64,000 nucleotides of DNA from Thermosynechococcus sp. CL-1 (lineage in GTDB: Bacteria > Cyanobacteriota > Cyanobacteriia > Thermosynechococcales > Thermosynechococcaceae): NCBI RefSeq assembly GCF_008386235.1, contig NZ_CP040671.1:186001-250000 (forward strand), read 5' to 3'. The notes below the pieces were generated by a model. It was given only the letters and a program-made list of their open reading frames with translations, did not search any database and was not told the origin of the DNA. The position numbers were made by a program, and so were the translations under genes. Below are positions 10,873-19,416 of this stretch, one piece after another; the stretch's first letter is position 1, and each line of letters begins with the position of its first letter.

Positions 10873-11804
10873 ATTGGTTTCGCTCCGTCATTGGTCAGCC
10901 AACCGCTGTTCAACTCTTGACCCATGCCCTCGATCGCCAGCGACTCGCCCCCGCCTATCTCTTTGTTGGACCTGAAGGGGTAGGCCGTGCCCTCACTGCC
11001 CGCTGTTTTCTGCAAGCGATTCTCAACGAGGCCAAGGATCTCAGCAACCACCCGGATGTCCTCTGGATTGAACCCACCTACAGTATCCAAGGGACGCTCT
11101 ACACCCGTCGCCAACTCGTCGCCGCTGAGAAGGAGATTCCCCGCAGTGCCCCCCAGATTCGTCTAGAGCAAATTCGCCAACTCAGCCGTCACCTCAGCCA
11201 ACCGCCGATGCGTGCGTCGCGATCGCTAGTGGTCTTGACCCAAGCTGAAACCATGAACGAAGCCGCCGCCAATGCCCTGCTAAAAACCCTCGAAGAACCG
11301 GGGCGTGCCACGTTGATTCTCATTGCTCCCAGTCCGTCAGCGCTCTTGAATACGATAGTTTCCCGTTGTCAGAAAATTCCCTTCTATCCCCTGAATCGTT
11401 CGGATCTGGAGCAGGTTCTGCGACAGGTCGCCCCCCCTGAATTTTGGCAGGAGGTTAGCCCCGCCCTCTTTGACCTAGGAGCTGGCTCCCCAGGAGCAGT
11501 TCTGCAAGCGTGGCAAACATGGCGAGAGATTCCTGAGCCGTTCCGCCACCTCGGCAAACAATTGACCACACCCCTCCCTTTACAAACTGCTTTGGAATTG
11601 GCACGAGATATTAGCCAATCCCTTGATGTGGAACGACAGCTCTGGCTCCTCGGTCTAATGCAGCAGCAAATTTGGCAAGGGGGATCGTTCCCGCAGAAGG
11701 TGTCTATGCTTCAGCAATTGGAGCGTGCCCGTCAGTATTTGCAGCAGTACGTTCAGCCTCGCCTTGTCTGGGAGGTGTTACTGATGCAGTTGGGGACGGT
11801 GTGA
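10869..11804 (+). CDS. holB: DNA polymerase III delta' subunit
   Basis: Clamp-loader subunit of the replicative polymerase. It starts NWFRSVIGQPTAV, with a modified P-loop (GPEGVGRA instead of GxxGxGKT, as usual for delta', which does not hydrolyse ATP), NALLKTLEEPG and the SRC motif (IVSRCQKI) typical of clamp loaders. It has 311 residues, normal length. The ATG overlaps the stop of the upstream nucleotidyltransferase gene (ATGA at 10869-10872), so the two are probably translationally coupled. Confidence 0.93.
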   Translation: MNWFRSVIGQPTAVQLLTHALDRQRLAPAYLFVGPEGVGRALTARCFLQAILNEAKDLSNHPDVLWIEPTYSIQGTLYTRRQLVAAEKEIPRSAPQIRLEQIRQLSRHLSQPPMRASRSLVVLTQAETMNEAAANALLKTLEEPGRATLILIAPSPSALLNTIVSRCQKIPFYPLNRSDLEQVLRQVAPPEFWQEVSPALFDLGAGSPGAVLQAWQTWREIPEPFRHLGKQLTTPLPLQTALELARDISQSLDVERQLWLLGLMQQQIWQGGSFPQKVSMLQQLERARQYLQQYVQPRLVWEVLLMQLGTV

Positions 11805-11841
11805 TAGGCTATCGGCAGCAGTTGGGAAGATAAATAGACAG

Positions 11842-13083
11842 ATGATGGCGAAACAACAATGGCTGGGGGCGATCGCGATCGCGGTGCTCTTGGGGGGGTG
11901 CCAGTCGGCAATAAATCGCTTAGAATCACCGGCAGTCGCGCGACCAGAAAGGGAAGGGGTCGCTGCTGATGTGGCGGTGGCACGCTTGGAACGGCTGGAA
12001 ACAGGCTCAACCCTGACAGGTACCACTCGCCCCTACCGTGAAGTGATGGTGCGATCGCAGGTGGAAGGTCAAGTGATTCGCCTTGGCGTGGATGTGGGCG
12101 ATCGCGTTCAAGCGGGGCAACTCCTTGCAGAGGTGGATCCCATTGTGCTGAAAAATGCCGTCTTTGAAGCAGAGGCAGAACTGGCTGCCCGTCGCAACGA
12201 GGTGATCCAAGCCCAAGCCGCCGTCAATCGCGCCCGTACAGCCGTCGAAGAAGCCCGTCTTACCCTCCAACAGGCGGAAAGTGACGCCCGCCGCCTTGAA
12301 ACCCTGCTGCGGGATGGTGCCGTCTCAGCGCAAGCAGCGGAACAGGCACGCACAACGGCGCAAACAGCACGGCAGGTACTGCGGTCTCGTGAAGCAGAGG
12401 TGGTGACCGCCCAACAGGGGGTGGCCGTTGCCCAAGGACGAGTCCAAGCCCAAACCGCCTTTGTCCAACAGGCACGGGCACGGTTGAATCAAGCCCTCCT
12501 GCGATCGCCCCTCAATGGCGTGGTGCTAGAGCGACTGACAGAAGTGGGCAACCTACTGCAACCGGGGGGAGAAGTTCTTCGCCTTGGCGATATTCGTCAA
12601 CTCAAGGTTGTTGTGGAAGTCTCGGAACGGGAATTAGCGAGATTAGCTCCCGGCCAAGGGGCAACAGTGACGTTTGATGCCGTGCCCAACCGCACCTATG
12701 AAGGACGGATTACGCGAATTTCACCTGCCGCCGCCGCTGCCCGTCTGATTCCTGTGGAAGTCGTGATTGACAATGCCGATGAACGCTTGGGCAGTGGTTT
12801 ACTGGCACGGGTGGCCTTCCAAGGAGCGAATGCGCCGCGCTTGATGATTCCGCAATCCGCCCTCAGTGGTTTTGAAGAGGGCCAACTATCCTCACGGCAA
12901 GGCAGCGTTTTTGTGGTGGTTGGCGATCGCGTGCAGGAGCGGCAGGTCACCCTAGGCCAACGGCGGGAGGGCAAAGTAGAAATCCTCAGTGGTTTGAATG
13001 CCGGCGATCGCTATGTCGTCCGTTCGGGTCGACCCCTGCGGGACGGGGATAAAATTCGCCCCAGCATTCTCTCTGAGGGCTAA
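11842..13083 (+). CDS. RND-type efflux membrane fusion lipoprotein (HlyD family)
   Basis: Periplasmic adaptor that would link an inner-membrane transporter to an outer-membrane TolC-type channel. The N-terminus is a lipoprotein signal with lipobox LLGGC (Cys20). Then come the biotinyl-lipoyl-like half (VRSQVEGQVIRLGVDVGDRV), a long alanine/glutamine-rich coiled-coil hairpin (about 100-220), the second lipoyl half (LRSPLNGVVLERL), the beta-barrel and the membrane-proximal domain. 413 residues. No RND pump or outer-membrane gene is adjacent. The start is either of two adjacent ATGs (11842, 11845). Confidence 0.9.
   Translation: MMAKQQWLGAIAIAVLLGGCQSAINRLESPAVARPEREGVAADVAVARLERLETGSTLTGTTRPYREVMVRSQVEGQVIRLGVDVGDRVQAGQLLAEVDPIVLKNAVFEAEAELAARRNEVIQAQAAVNRARTAVEEARLTLQQAESDARRLETLLRDGAVSAQAAEQARTTAQTARQVLRSREAEVVTAQQGVAVAQGRVQAQTAFVQQARARLNQALLRSPLNGVVLERLTEVGNLLQPGGEVLRLGDIRQLKVVVEVSERELARLAPGQGATVTFDAVPNRTYEGRITRISPAAAAARLIPVEVVIDNADERLGSGLLARVAFQGANAPRLMIPQSALSGFEEGQLSSRQGSVFVVVGDRVQERQVTLGQRREGKVEILSGLNAGDRYVVRSGRPLRDGDKIRPSILSEG
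11869..11882. repeat. two overlapping HIP1 octamers (example of the window-wide repeat)
   Basis: GCGATCGC occurs twice, overlapping by two bases, here, and again as a run at about 61209-61222. Single copies are scattered through nearly every gene in the window. HIP1 is the highly iterated palindrome characteristic of many cyanobacterial genomes. Confidence 0.95.
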
Positions 13084-13091
13084 CTAGAGGT

Positions 13092-14600
13092 TTATTGGCG
13101 CACAATTGTCTCGTAGGGGTGCCACGAGTGCAGTGCCCGCAGTTGCGGTGTTTTCTTCTGCTGGTGGGCTTCCATGCGGGCAAGGACATCATCGAGGATA
13201 TCTACTGCCAGTCCCACATAGGGGCCTTTGTTGAGCATGACACACTCCGCTCGCTCCGCCATCGCTGCATCCGTGATTTCTGCACGGGAGGGCACGCCTT
13301 TTTTCACCAAGTTTTCAAGGACTTGGGTCGCCCAAACCACGGGCACATGGGCAGCTTCACAGAGCCAGAGGATTTCCTCCTGCATTTCTGCCAAGCGTTG
13401 GTAGCCAATTTCAACCGCGAGATCACCCCGGGCAATCATGACGCCAAAGGGTTGCCGACCCGCCGCTTGGATGATCAGTTCTGGCAGTGCTCGAATTGCT
13501 TTCGGGGTCTCAATTTTGGCAATGATGCCCATCTGGTCGGCGCGATCGCCACAACAATGCTCCAGTTCCCGTTGCAGTAGGGCAATATCCTCGGCGGACT
13601 GGACGTAGGAGTAGCCAATGATGTCGGCATGGCGGCAAGCAAAGGCCAGATGCTCGCGATCGCTTGCGGTCAGAGGACACAGGCGCAAATCACTATCGGG
13701 GAAGTTTAAGCCTTTGGCCACTTTCAACCGCTGTCCTTCTTTGCAGTGGGTGATAGTCAGTTCCACCCCTTGCTCATCTTTGCTGACAATGCGACCGCCA
13801 ATGTGACCATCGTCAATCCAAATCCGCTGCCCCACCTCCAATTGCGGCAAAATTTCTGGCAAGGAGCAGGTGAATTGCGGTATTTCTCCGCCATCAGGGC
13901 AAATTGCTGTAGTCAAGCGCAGGCGATCGCCGCCGTGGAGGCGCACCACCTCAGGAAAAATGTCGGCAATGCGGGGTTTTGGCCCCCCCAAGTCCATGAG
14001 AATTTTGCAGGGTTGACCCGTAATGTGGCTTGCCGCTTGCAGGTGCTCAATCATCGCTTCCCAAGTGGCGGGGTCATCGTGGGCACAGTTGATCCGAGCA
14101 CAGTTCATCCCCTTGCGCAGGAGCGTAATACTCCATTGGGGGTCAGTCGCCGCCTCAGGGGGCAGGGTCACCATGATGCGCCCATGGCGTTTGCCCCGAA
14201 TCGGACCAAAGAGTTCTTCCGTCTGGCGGCGCAGTTGGCGATCGCCCGCAAAAAAGGCATCTAAGGGTGGGCGGGGGGGCAGTGACTCATGGGTATGGCA
14301 CAGGGCGCCCAAAGTATTGATCACCGCATCCAAATTGGGGAGCACCCGCGACTCAATCCGCCCTAAGGACGATAACCCCCAAGGCATCAAGGCCATTTGA
14401 ATTGCCCGTAGATCCCGCCAGCGCAAGGCCAAATAGTAGGCAAGATTGCGGGCACTAGGTATAAATTCGGATCGCTTAATTTTTGATTGCCACTGTTGAA
14501 AACGGGCTTCCCCTTCTTTGGTAATTTCCTGCCGCAGTTCTAACAGGCTATGGAGCAAGGCAATGGGGGAAACTGGTACAGTCGGTGCCTCCAGCAACAT
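13092..14600 (-). CDS. divergent pyruvate kinase-family protein with N-terminal extension
   Basis: 502 residues. About 130 N-terminal residues (helical, no match I know) precede a pyruvate kinase barrel: GRIMVTLPPEAATD where classical enzymes have the CTIGP motif, then MNCARINCAHDD, KILMDLGGPKPR, the B domain, AKIETPKAI and MIARGDLAVEIGYQRL. The substrate and cation residues of these motifs look mostly kept. The usual SGETA signature is replaced by NKGPY (VMLNKGPYVGLAV), and the chain ends soon after, so the allosteric C-terminal domain is missing. It may be a catalytically altered kinase or a related enolate enzyme. The start ATG 14600 has a good AGGAGG. It is convergent with the HlyD-type gene. 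Confidence 0.82.
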   Translation of the reverse strand: MLLEAPTVPVSPIALLHSLLELRQEITKEGEARFQQWQSKIKRSEFIPSARNLAYYLALRWRDLRAIQMALMPWGLSSLGRIESRVLPNLDAVINTLGALCHTHESLPPRPPLDAFFAGDRQLRRQTEELFGPIRGKRHGRIMVTLPPEAATDPQWSITLLRKGMNCARINCAHDDPATWEAMIEHLQAASHITGQPCKILMDLGGPKPRIADIFPEVVRLHGGDRLRLTTAICPDGGEIPQFTCSLPEILPQLEVGQRIWIDDGHIGGRIVSKDEQGVELTITHCKEGQRLKVAKGLNFPDSDLRLCPLTASDREHLAFACRHADIIGYSYVQSAEDIALLQRELEHCCGDRADQMGIIAKIETPKAIRALPELIIQAAGRQPFGVMIARGDLAVEIGYQRLAEMQEEILWLCEAAHVPVVWATQVLENLVKKGVPSRAEITDAAMAERAECVMLNKGPYVGLAVDILDDVLARMEAHQQKKTPQLRALHSWHPYETIVRQ

Positions 14601-14976
14601 GACCGCCTCCTAGATGGTTTTAAGGGATTTCATGATTGGTTTGGATTCATGGCAAAGCAAGACTTAATAAGGGTTTGAGGAAATTTTAATGATTGTTGAA
14701 AACCATTTATTGATGGCTTAACAATACCCCTCACTGCAAAACATAAATAAACACTTCTTTACATCACTCGGCTGCAACGAACAGTTGTGTAGGAACCGTT
14801 GTGCTTTCTGGCACAACTCTATCTATCTTTCAGTATATCTGCTGACCTCTTTCGGGAATCTTAATTTTCTCCTAAGCAAAAGGATTAAGAGTTACTACAA
14901 GGGTTCCAAACCGATTTCCCAGTTCTGTTATGTTCTCAATAGAGATGTTCATTGTCTTGCCCTGACCAGTGCCCCT
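14601..14976. other. 376-base divergent intergenic region
   Basis: AT-rich region between the pyruvate kinase relative (-) and the small protein gene at 14977 (+). It contains AGGAGG just upstream of 14600, T/A-rich promoter-like stretches, and the GTTGTG repeat cluster at 14779-14817. An open frame continues upstream of 14977 to about 14785 but does not look coding. Confidence 0.6.
14779..14817 (+). repeat. tandem GAAC-N-GTTGTG motifs with an inverted partner
   Basis: GAACAGTTGTG (14779-14789) and GAACCGTTGTG (14793-14803) repeat with a 14-base period. The second forms a perfect 7-bp inverted repeat GTTGTGC (14798-14804) / GCACAAC (14811-14817) with a 6-base centre. Three half-sites in 39 bases suggest a protein-binding operator or a small hairpin at the head of a transcript. 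Confidence 0.5.
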
Positions 14977-15309
14977 ATGGATCGTCATCCTTCGTTGCAA
15001 TTACTCAAATACTCTTATCAGTCCGCAGTGGCCTGGTGCCAAGAACATGGCTGGACAGATCTCTTTATTGAGCAGTACCAGTATTGGGCATTTCCCCCTG
15101 GCGGCGTGATGCCCCTGCCCTTGCCCACTGAGGGACTGCAACTCGTTGAACTGCCGACGGCTCCATCGCCGCAGCAACGCCGCCTCCAGATGTTGGCACT
15201 GGCGATCGCCCTAGTCACCACGGGCTTGAGTGGCTGGCTGCAGTCCTTGTTCCCCCTTGTGGTCGGATTTAGCTGCTGTGCCCTTTTGATTGCCGCCCAA
15301 GAACCCTAG
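14977..15309 (+). CDS. small conserved membrane protein of unknown function
   Basis: 110 residues starting MDRHPSLQLLKYSYQSAVAW. A soluble N-terminal half rich in W/Y is followed by two predicted membrane helices near the C-terminus (about 71-88 and 90-106). ATG 14977 is chosen because the 64 residues upstream in the open frame are cysteine-rich and lack protein character. It resembles conserved cyanobacterial hypothetical proteins, but I know no function. Confidence 0.6.
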   Translation: MDRHPSLQLLKYSYQSAVAWCQEHGWTDLFIEQYQYWAFPPGGVMPLPLPTEGLQLVELPTAPSPQQRRLQMLALAIALVTTGLSGWLQSLFPLVVGFSCCALLIAAQEP

Positions 15310-15359
15310 GGGGGATTCCTGATACACTGAGAAGCTGGCCTGCACGCTAGCGCATCCCC

Positions 15360-15710
15360 TTGATTGGCTTAGATTCAACCATAGAACAACCACCGGTCTT
15401 AGGGAGTGGGACTCAGTTCTACAGTCCCGGCTATTCCTTTAGCTATGAAGTGGTCGGTGCCTGTTGTCGCCTTTTTGACCGCGAGCAGTTACCGTGGCCC
15501 TGTTGCCGCATCGCTTGGCGCAGCAAAGAACCCAGTTGGCGGCGCATTGGGCGGCGGCTTGTCCTCGACAGTGCCACAAAACGGCATCCCAGCTATTGGG
15601 TGCGCCACCTCGAAACGGGGGCAATGATGGTGATTACGCTCTATTGGGTGGAGCTATCCCCTAGCGATCGCCAGTGGTGGTACAGCAAAGACTTAACTTA
15701 TTGCAACTAA
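15360..15710 (+). CDS. hypothetical protein
   Basis: 116 codons from TTG 15360. No ATG or GTG near the 5' end gives a better start. The product is basic and rich in tryptophan, with a VLIT-like beta-rich C-terminal half (MMVITLYWVELSPSDRQWWYSKDL). I recognise no family. It shares orientation with the preceding 110-aa gene, with a 50-base gap. The absence of other long overlapping frames supports a real gene. Confidence 0.5.
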   Translation: MIGLDSTIEQPPVLGSGTQFYSPGYSFSYEVVGACCRLFDREQLPWPCCRIAWRSKEPSWRRIGRRLVLDSATKRHPSYWVRHLETGAMMVITLYWVELSPSDRQWWYSKDLTYCN

Positions 15711-15711
15711 A

Positions 15712-15740
15712 TTGCAAAAACGAAGCCATCGTCCTAGAAT
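15712..15740 (+). promoter_or_regulatory. candidate promoter of futA
   Basis: TTGCAA (15712-15717) and TAGAAT (15735-15740) are 17 bases apart, with the futA ATG 36 bases beyond. A small palindrome GAGAA-A-TTCTC overlaps the AGGAGA ribosome binding site just before the start. I see no clear 19-bp Fur box. Confidence 0.5.
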
Positions 15741-15775
15741 ATTTTTCAGATTGGATTTAGGAGAAATTCTCAATT

Positions 15776-16846
15776 ATGCAGAAAGTCGGTCGCCGTGTAC
15801 TCCTAGGCATGGGCGCTGGGGCAACGGCCTATGTCGCCCACCACCTCTGGAACCAAAAAGCAGAATCGAGCAATGCTCAACAGCGGCAGGCAGGGGGTGT
15901 GATCAATGTCTATTCAGCACGGCACTACGATACCGACAAAGCCCTCTACAACGGTTTCACCGAGCAAACTGGCATTCGGGTCAATCTCATTGAAGCTGAG
16001 GCTGATGCCCTAATTGAACGGATTCGCAGTGAGGGCAGTCGGAGTCCTGCCGATGTGTTGATTACGGTGGATGCCGGTCGCTTGTGGCGAGCCCAGCAGG
16101 CCGGTCTTTTGCAGCCGATTCAGTCAAGGGTACTCAATAGCGTTGTGCCAGCCAACCTACGGGAGCCTCAAGGACACTGGTTTGGTCTCTCGCGGCGGGT
16201 GCGTGTCCTGATTTACGATAAATCCAAAGTGAATCCCAACCAACTCTCCACCTACGAAGACTTGGCCAATCCTAGGTGGCGGCGGCAGATCCTCACACGC
16301 AGCTCCAGCCATGTCTATAACCAATCCTTGGTAGGCTCACTGCTGGCGATTCATGGTCCTCAAAGAACAGAAGAGTGGGTGCGGGGATTGGTTGCCAACT
16401 TTGCCCGACCCCCAGAGGGAAATGACACCGCACAAATTCGCGCTTGTGCAGCGGGTGTTGGAAGTATTGCAATTACAAATCATTACTACCTCGCTCGATT
16501 AATGGCCTCAGATAAAGCAGAAGACCGCGCAGTTGCTGAGAAGGTTGGTTTGTTCTTCCCAAATCAGCGCGATCGCGGTGCCCATGTCAATATCTGCGGT
16601 GGCGGCGTGGTGGCGGGTGCCCCCAACCGGCAAGCGGCCATTCGTTTTCTCGAATACTTAGTGAGTCCTAGGGCGCAGGAAATGTTTGCCATGGCCAACT
16701 TTGAATATCCCGTGCGCGCCGGGGTACCCGTGCATCCGATTGTGCAGCGATTTGGCAACTTCCGTGGCCAAAATGTCAATGCTGCAGTGTTTGGCCGCAA
16801 CAATGCCGAGGCTCTGCGGCTCATGGATCGGGCGGGGTGGCGCTAA
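15776..16846 (+). CDS. futA: iron(III) ABC transporter substrate-binding protein
   Basis: Periplasmic ferric iron binding protein of the FutA/FbpA family. The 356-residue product has a twin-arginine-like N-terminal signal ([18 protein letters not shown]) and the family start [16 protein letters not shown], with the iron-binding tyrosines expected at YSARHY and in the NHYYLARL stretch. It ends with the usual [10 protein letters not shown]. Cyanobacterial FutA proteins are Tat-exported, consistent with the RR pair. The permease and ATPase (FutB, FutC) are not in this window. Confidence 0.92.
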   Translation: MQKVGRRVLLGMGAGATAYVAHHLWNQKAESSNAQQRQAGGVINVYSARHYDTDKALYNGFTEQTGIRVNLIEAEADALIERIRSEGSRSPADVLITVDAGRLWRAQQAGLLQPIQSRVLNSVVPANLREPQGHWFGLSRRVRVLIYDKSKVNPNQLSTYEDLANPRWRRQILTRSSSHVYNQSLVGSLLAIHGPQRTEEWVRGLVANFARPPEGNDTAQIRACAAGVGSIAITNHYYLARLMASDKAEDRAVAEKVGLFFPNQRDRGAHVNICGGGVVAGAPNRQAAIRFLEYLVSPRAQEMFAMANFEYPVRAGVPVHPIVQRFGNFRGQNVNAAVFGRNNAEALRLMDRAGWR

Positions 16847-16872
16847 GGTTCTAAAATGAGCGATCGCCCCCG

Positions 16873-17880
16873 TTGATCGTTCCTGTGTCTTGCCCCTTCA
16901 TTGCCTACACGATTCTTCTGGCTGCTGCCCTCCTTGACTTTGGCCTTGGGGATCCTTGGGGCTGGCCGCATCCCGTGCGCTGGATGGGAGCGTATATTCA
17001 ATCCCTTAGCAACGGGTTCAACTATGGCCAAGGCTGGCCAGTTTGGGGACAGCGGTTGGGGGGGGCGCTGCTGACACTGAGCTTAATCCTAGGTTCTGCC
17101 CTCATCAGTTGGGGGGTGGTGGCACTGGGGATGAGGATTTCGCCCCTCCTCGGTTGGGGGATTGCAGTCGTGGGCACGGCCAGTGGCTTTGCGGGTCGTA
17201 GTCTGCGGGATGCAGCGGCAGAGGTATTGGTACCTTTGGCGGCTAGCAATCTTGAGGGGGCACGCCAGTCCTTGGCCAAGTATGTGGGTCGCGAGACTGC
17301 CCATCTAGAGGCACCTGAGATTCTGCGGGCGGTTCTGGAAACCGTCAGTGAAAATACCACCGATGGCATGATGGCGCCACTCTTTTATGGGGCGATCGCC
17401 ACCCTGTGGGTGCCTCAACTGACGCCCCTGCCCTTCGTGATGGCCTACAAAGCTGCCAGTACCTTGGACTCAATGATTGGCTATCGCGAGCCACCCTACA
17501 CCCACTGGGGATGGTTTGCTGCCAAAACCGATGATGTGCTCACGTGGTTGCCCTGTCGGTGGTTCGTCTTTCTGGTTGCCCTTTGCTCCGGGCAGTGGCA
17601 GCGAGTGTGGCAGTGGTGTTGCCGGGATGCGCCCAAGGATCCCAGTCCCAATTCCGGTTGGAGTGAGTGTGCCTATGCAGCTGCTTTTGGCGTACGGCTG
17701 GGGGGTACGAATACCTATCGCGGCACGGTGAAAGTGAAACCCTTTTTAGGAGAACCGCTGCACCCCATTGATCAAGGCACGATTATTGCGGCTCTGCGGC
17801 TCAGCCGTTCCCTCTACCTGATCACCCTTACAGCCACAGGCGGCATCGTTTTGGTGTGGCATAAAGTGTTTTCCATTTAG
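16873..17880 (+). CDS. cobD: adenosylcobinamide-phosphate synthase
   Basis: CobD/CbiB is a membrane enzyme that attaches the aminopropanol arm to adenosylcobyric acid in cobalamin or pseudocobalamin synthesis. The 335-residue sequence has LDFGLGDPWGWPHPVRWMG near the N-terminus, several hydrophobic segments, the conserved SENTTDGMMAPLFYGAIA, YKAASTLDSMIGYR and the C-terminal RLGGTNTYRG. The start is TTG 16873 or GTG 16885. Other cobalamin genes in the window are cobN (26021) and a CobO-like gene (53445). Confidence 0.93.
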   Translation: MIVPVSCPFIAYTILLAAALLDFGLGDPWGWPHPVRWMGAYIQSLSNGFNYGQGWPVWGQRLGGALLTLSLILGSALISWGVVALGMRISPLLGWGIAVVGTASGFAGRSLRDAAAEVLVPLAASNLEGARQSLAKYVGRETAHLEAPEILRAVLETVSENTTDGMMAPLFYGAIATLWVPQLTPLPFVMAYKAASTLDSMIGYREPPYTHWGWFAAKTDDVLTWLPCRWFVFLVALCSGQWQRVWQWCCRDAPKDPSPNSGWSECAYAAAFGVRLGGTNTYRGTVKVKPFLGEPLHPIDQGTIIAALRLSRSLYLITLTATGGIVLVWHKVFSI

Positions 17881-17940
17881 CAATTCATCTTGGCCAGAGT
17901 CGTTTAGAGTAGATGGATTAAGAAATAAAATTTAGAAACA

Positions 17941-19250
17941 GTGGCCGTGGTTCAGCCCTCTCCTCTGCAAGGCCAGACACTGGCCGCTTCCTCCCTCTCC
18001 ATGACCGATCGCCTGTTGGAGATTCTTTTTAGTTATAGTGCCCAAGGGCTACTACTGATTGGTGTTTCTGCCACCCGCCCACCCCAATATCAAGTCATTA
18101 GCGCCAACAGCATTGGCCAGCAGCTTTTGGGGAATCACCTCTCCGTAGCTTCACTGCTTCAGGATGGAGCACTGCTAACCTTTTTGGACCAGTGTTGGCA
18201 CCAGCAAATGCCCCTGCAAGGTTGCCACCGCGAACTCTGCTTCACCATGGTTCCCCTCAGGGAGACGGCATCGGCATCCGGGTTCATTGTTGCCTTTCTG
18301 CAGCATGAGCCAAGCCATAGTCCCCTCGCCGAAAATCCGCAGCGCCTCACCCAATTGATGGATCAACTCTTGGGGTTTCTCTTTTCCTGTGAGAGTACAC
18401 CACCGTGGCGAAGGAAACAGGCTGCAACACGTATCAGTTCTACACCAATAGTCTCAATGCCCTTGCCCCGGAACTCCTGCGCCTTGAAAACGATCTCCAT
18501 GGGGCCCTTGAACGCGGCGAACTCTCAATTTACTATCAGCCCCAACTGGATCTCACAAGAGGCAAAATTCACGCCATTGAAGCATTACTGCGCTGGCACC
18601 ATCCTCGGCAGGGCTTGCTCTATCCCAAACACTTTATTGATATTGCTGAAGAAAATGGTCTGATCCTTGCTATTGGCCGCTGGGTTCTCCAACAGGCCTG
18701 TCGCGACTGCCAAGCATGGCAACAACAGGGATTAGCTGGCGTAGGAGTAGCGGTAAACCTGTCGGCACGGCAGTTTTTGCACATGAATCTTGTCGAAGAA
18801 GTCAGCCAGTGCCTGCGGAACGCCCACCTTCCTCCCGAATTACTCACCTTGGAAATTACAGAAACCACGGCCATCCATCACGTCCAACGAACGCAGTTAA
18901 TCCTTCAAGAGTTGCGTGCCCTTGGGGTGGGGATCACGCTGGATGATTTTGGCACTGGTTACGCCTCACTGAACTATCTGAAACAATTCCCGATCACTGG
19001 GCTAAAAATTGATCGCTCGTTTATTACTGAGATTGCAGGCAATCGCCAAGACCAAGCAATTGTCAAAGCCATTATTGACTTAGCCAACGGTTTAGAGATT
19101 CCCACTGTCGCCGAAGGTGTAGAAACTTGGGGGCAAGGGCAACTCCTCCACCACCTTGGCTGTAAGGCCACTCAAGGCTACCTGCTCACAGAGCCACTTC
19201 CCTATTCCCAAGTGATCCACTGGTCAATTCCTCAAATGCGGTTGAGATGA
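17941..19250 (+). pseudogene. broken sensor-GGDEF-EAL gene: GGDEF deleted and frame lost
   Basis: A GTG-started frame (17941) encodes about 150 sensor-like residues and then runs out of register into low-quality sequence, stopping at 18663. From about 18396 a different frame resumes with TTVAKETGCNTYQFYT, which is the characteristic end of a GGDEF domain, and continues through a complete EAL domain to 19250. A TGA at 18390-18392 blocks read-through in the second frame. The simplest reading is an ancestral sensor-GGDEF-EAL protein that lost almost the whole GGDEF domain, about 150-170 codons, by a deletion that also shifted frame. The EAL part may still be expressed (separate entry). Confidence 0.8.
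18405..19250 (+). CDS. EAL-domain protein, possibly translated alone (cyclic-di-GMP phosphodiesterase)
   Basis: 281 codons from GTG 18405. The EAL fold retains its catalytic set: EALLRW, the N of AVNLSARQF, E of LEITETT, DD of LDDFGTGYASL, K of LKIDRSF, E of VAEGVE and Q of TQGYLLTEPLP. It should therefore hydrolyse c-di-GMP if made. No Shine-Dalgarno is obvious before 18405, so expression may depend on the upstream frame. It is the 3' half of the broken gene at 17941. Confidence 0.6.
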   Translation: MAKETGCNTYQFYTNSLNALAPELLRLENDLHGALERGELSIYYQPQLDLTRGKIHAIEALLRWHHPRQGLLYPKHFIDIAEENGLILAIGRWVLQQACRDCQAWQQQGLAGVGVAVNLSARQFLHMNLVEEVSQCLRNAHLPPELLTLEITETTAIHHVQRTQLILQELRALGVGITLDDFGTGYASLNYLKQFPITGLKIDRSFITEIAGNRQDQAIVKAIIDLANGLEIPTVAEGVETWGQGQLLHHLGCKATQGYLLTEPLPYSQVIHWSIPQMRLR

Positions 19251-19416
19251 CGACACTTCCCATAGGTGTGAGAGCAGCATCCCTTGTGTAGTTTTCCACA
19301 TAAGGTTAGGATGATGAATCGATTGGCCACTCCGCTTCCCTACATTGCCGCGCCTTAACCCCCATCTGCGATGCGAGGATTAGGGAGTGCAGGCTAAGCA
19401 TGTTCAAGGTCTACTT

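Noticed and set aside
15757-15775. Fur box before futA
   Set aside because: The only palindrome (GAGAA-A-TTCTC) is short, overlaps the ribosome binding site and does not fit the 19-bp Fur consensus.
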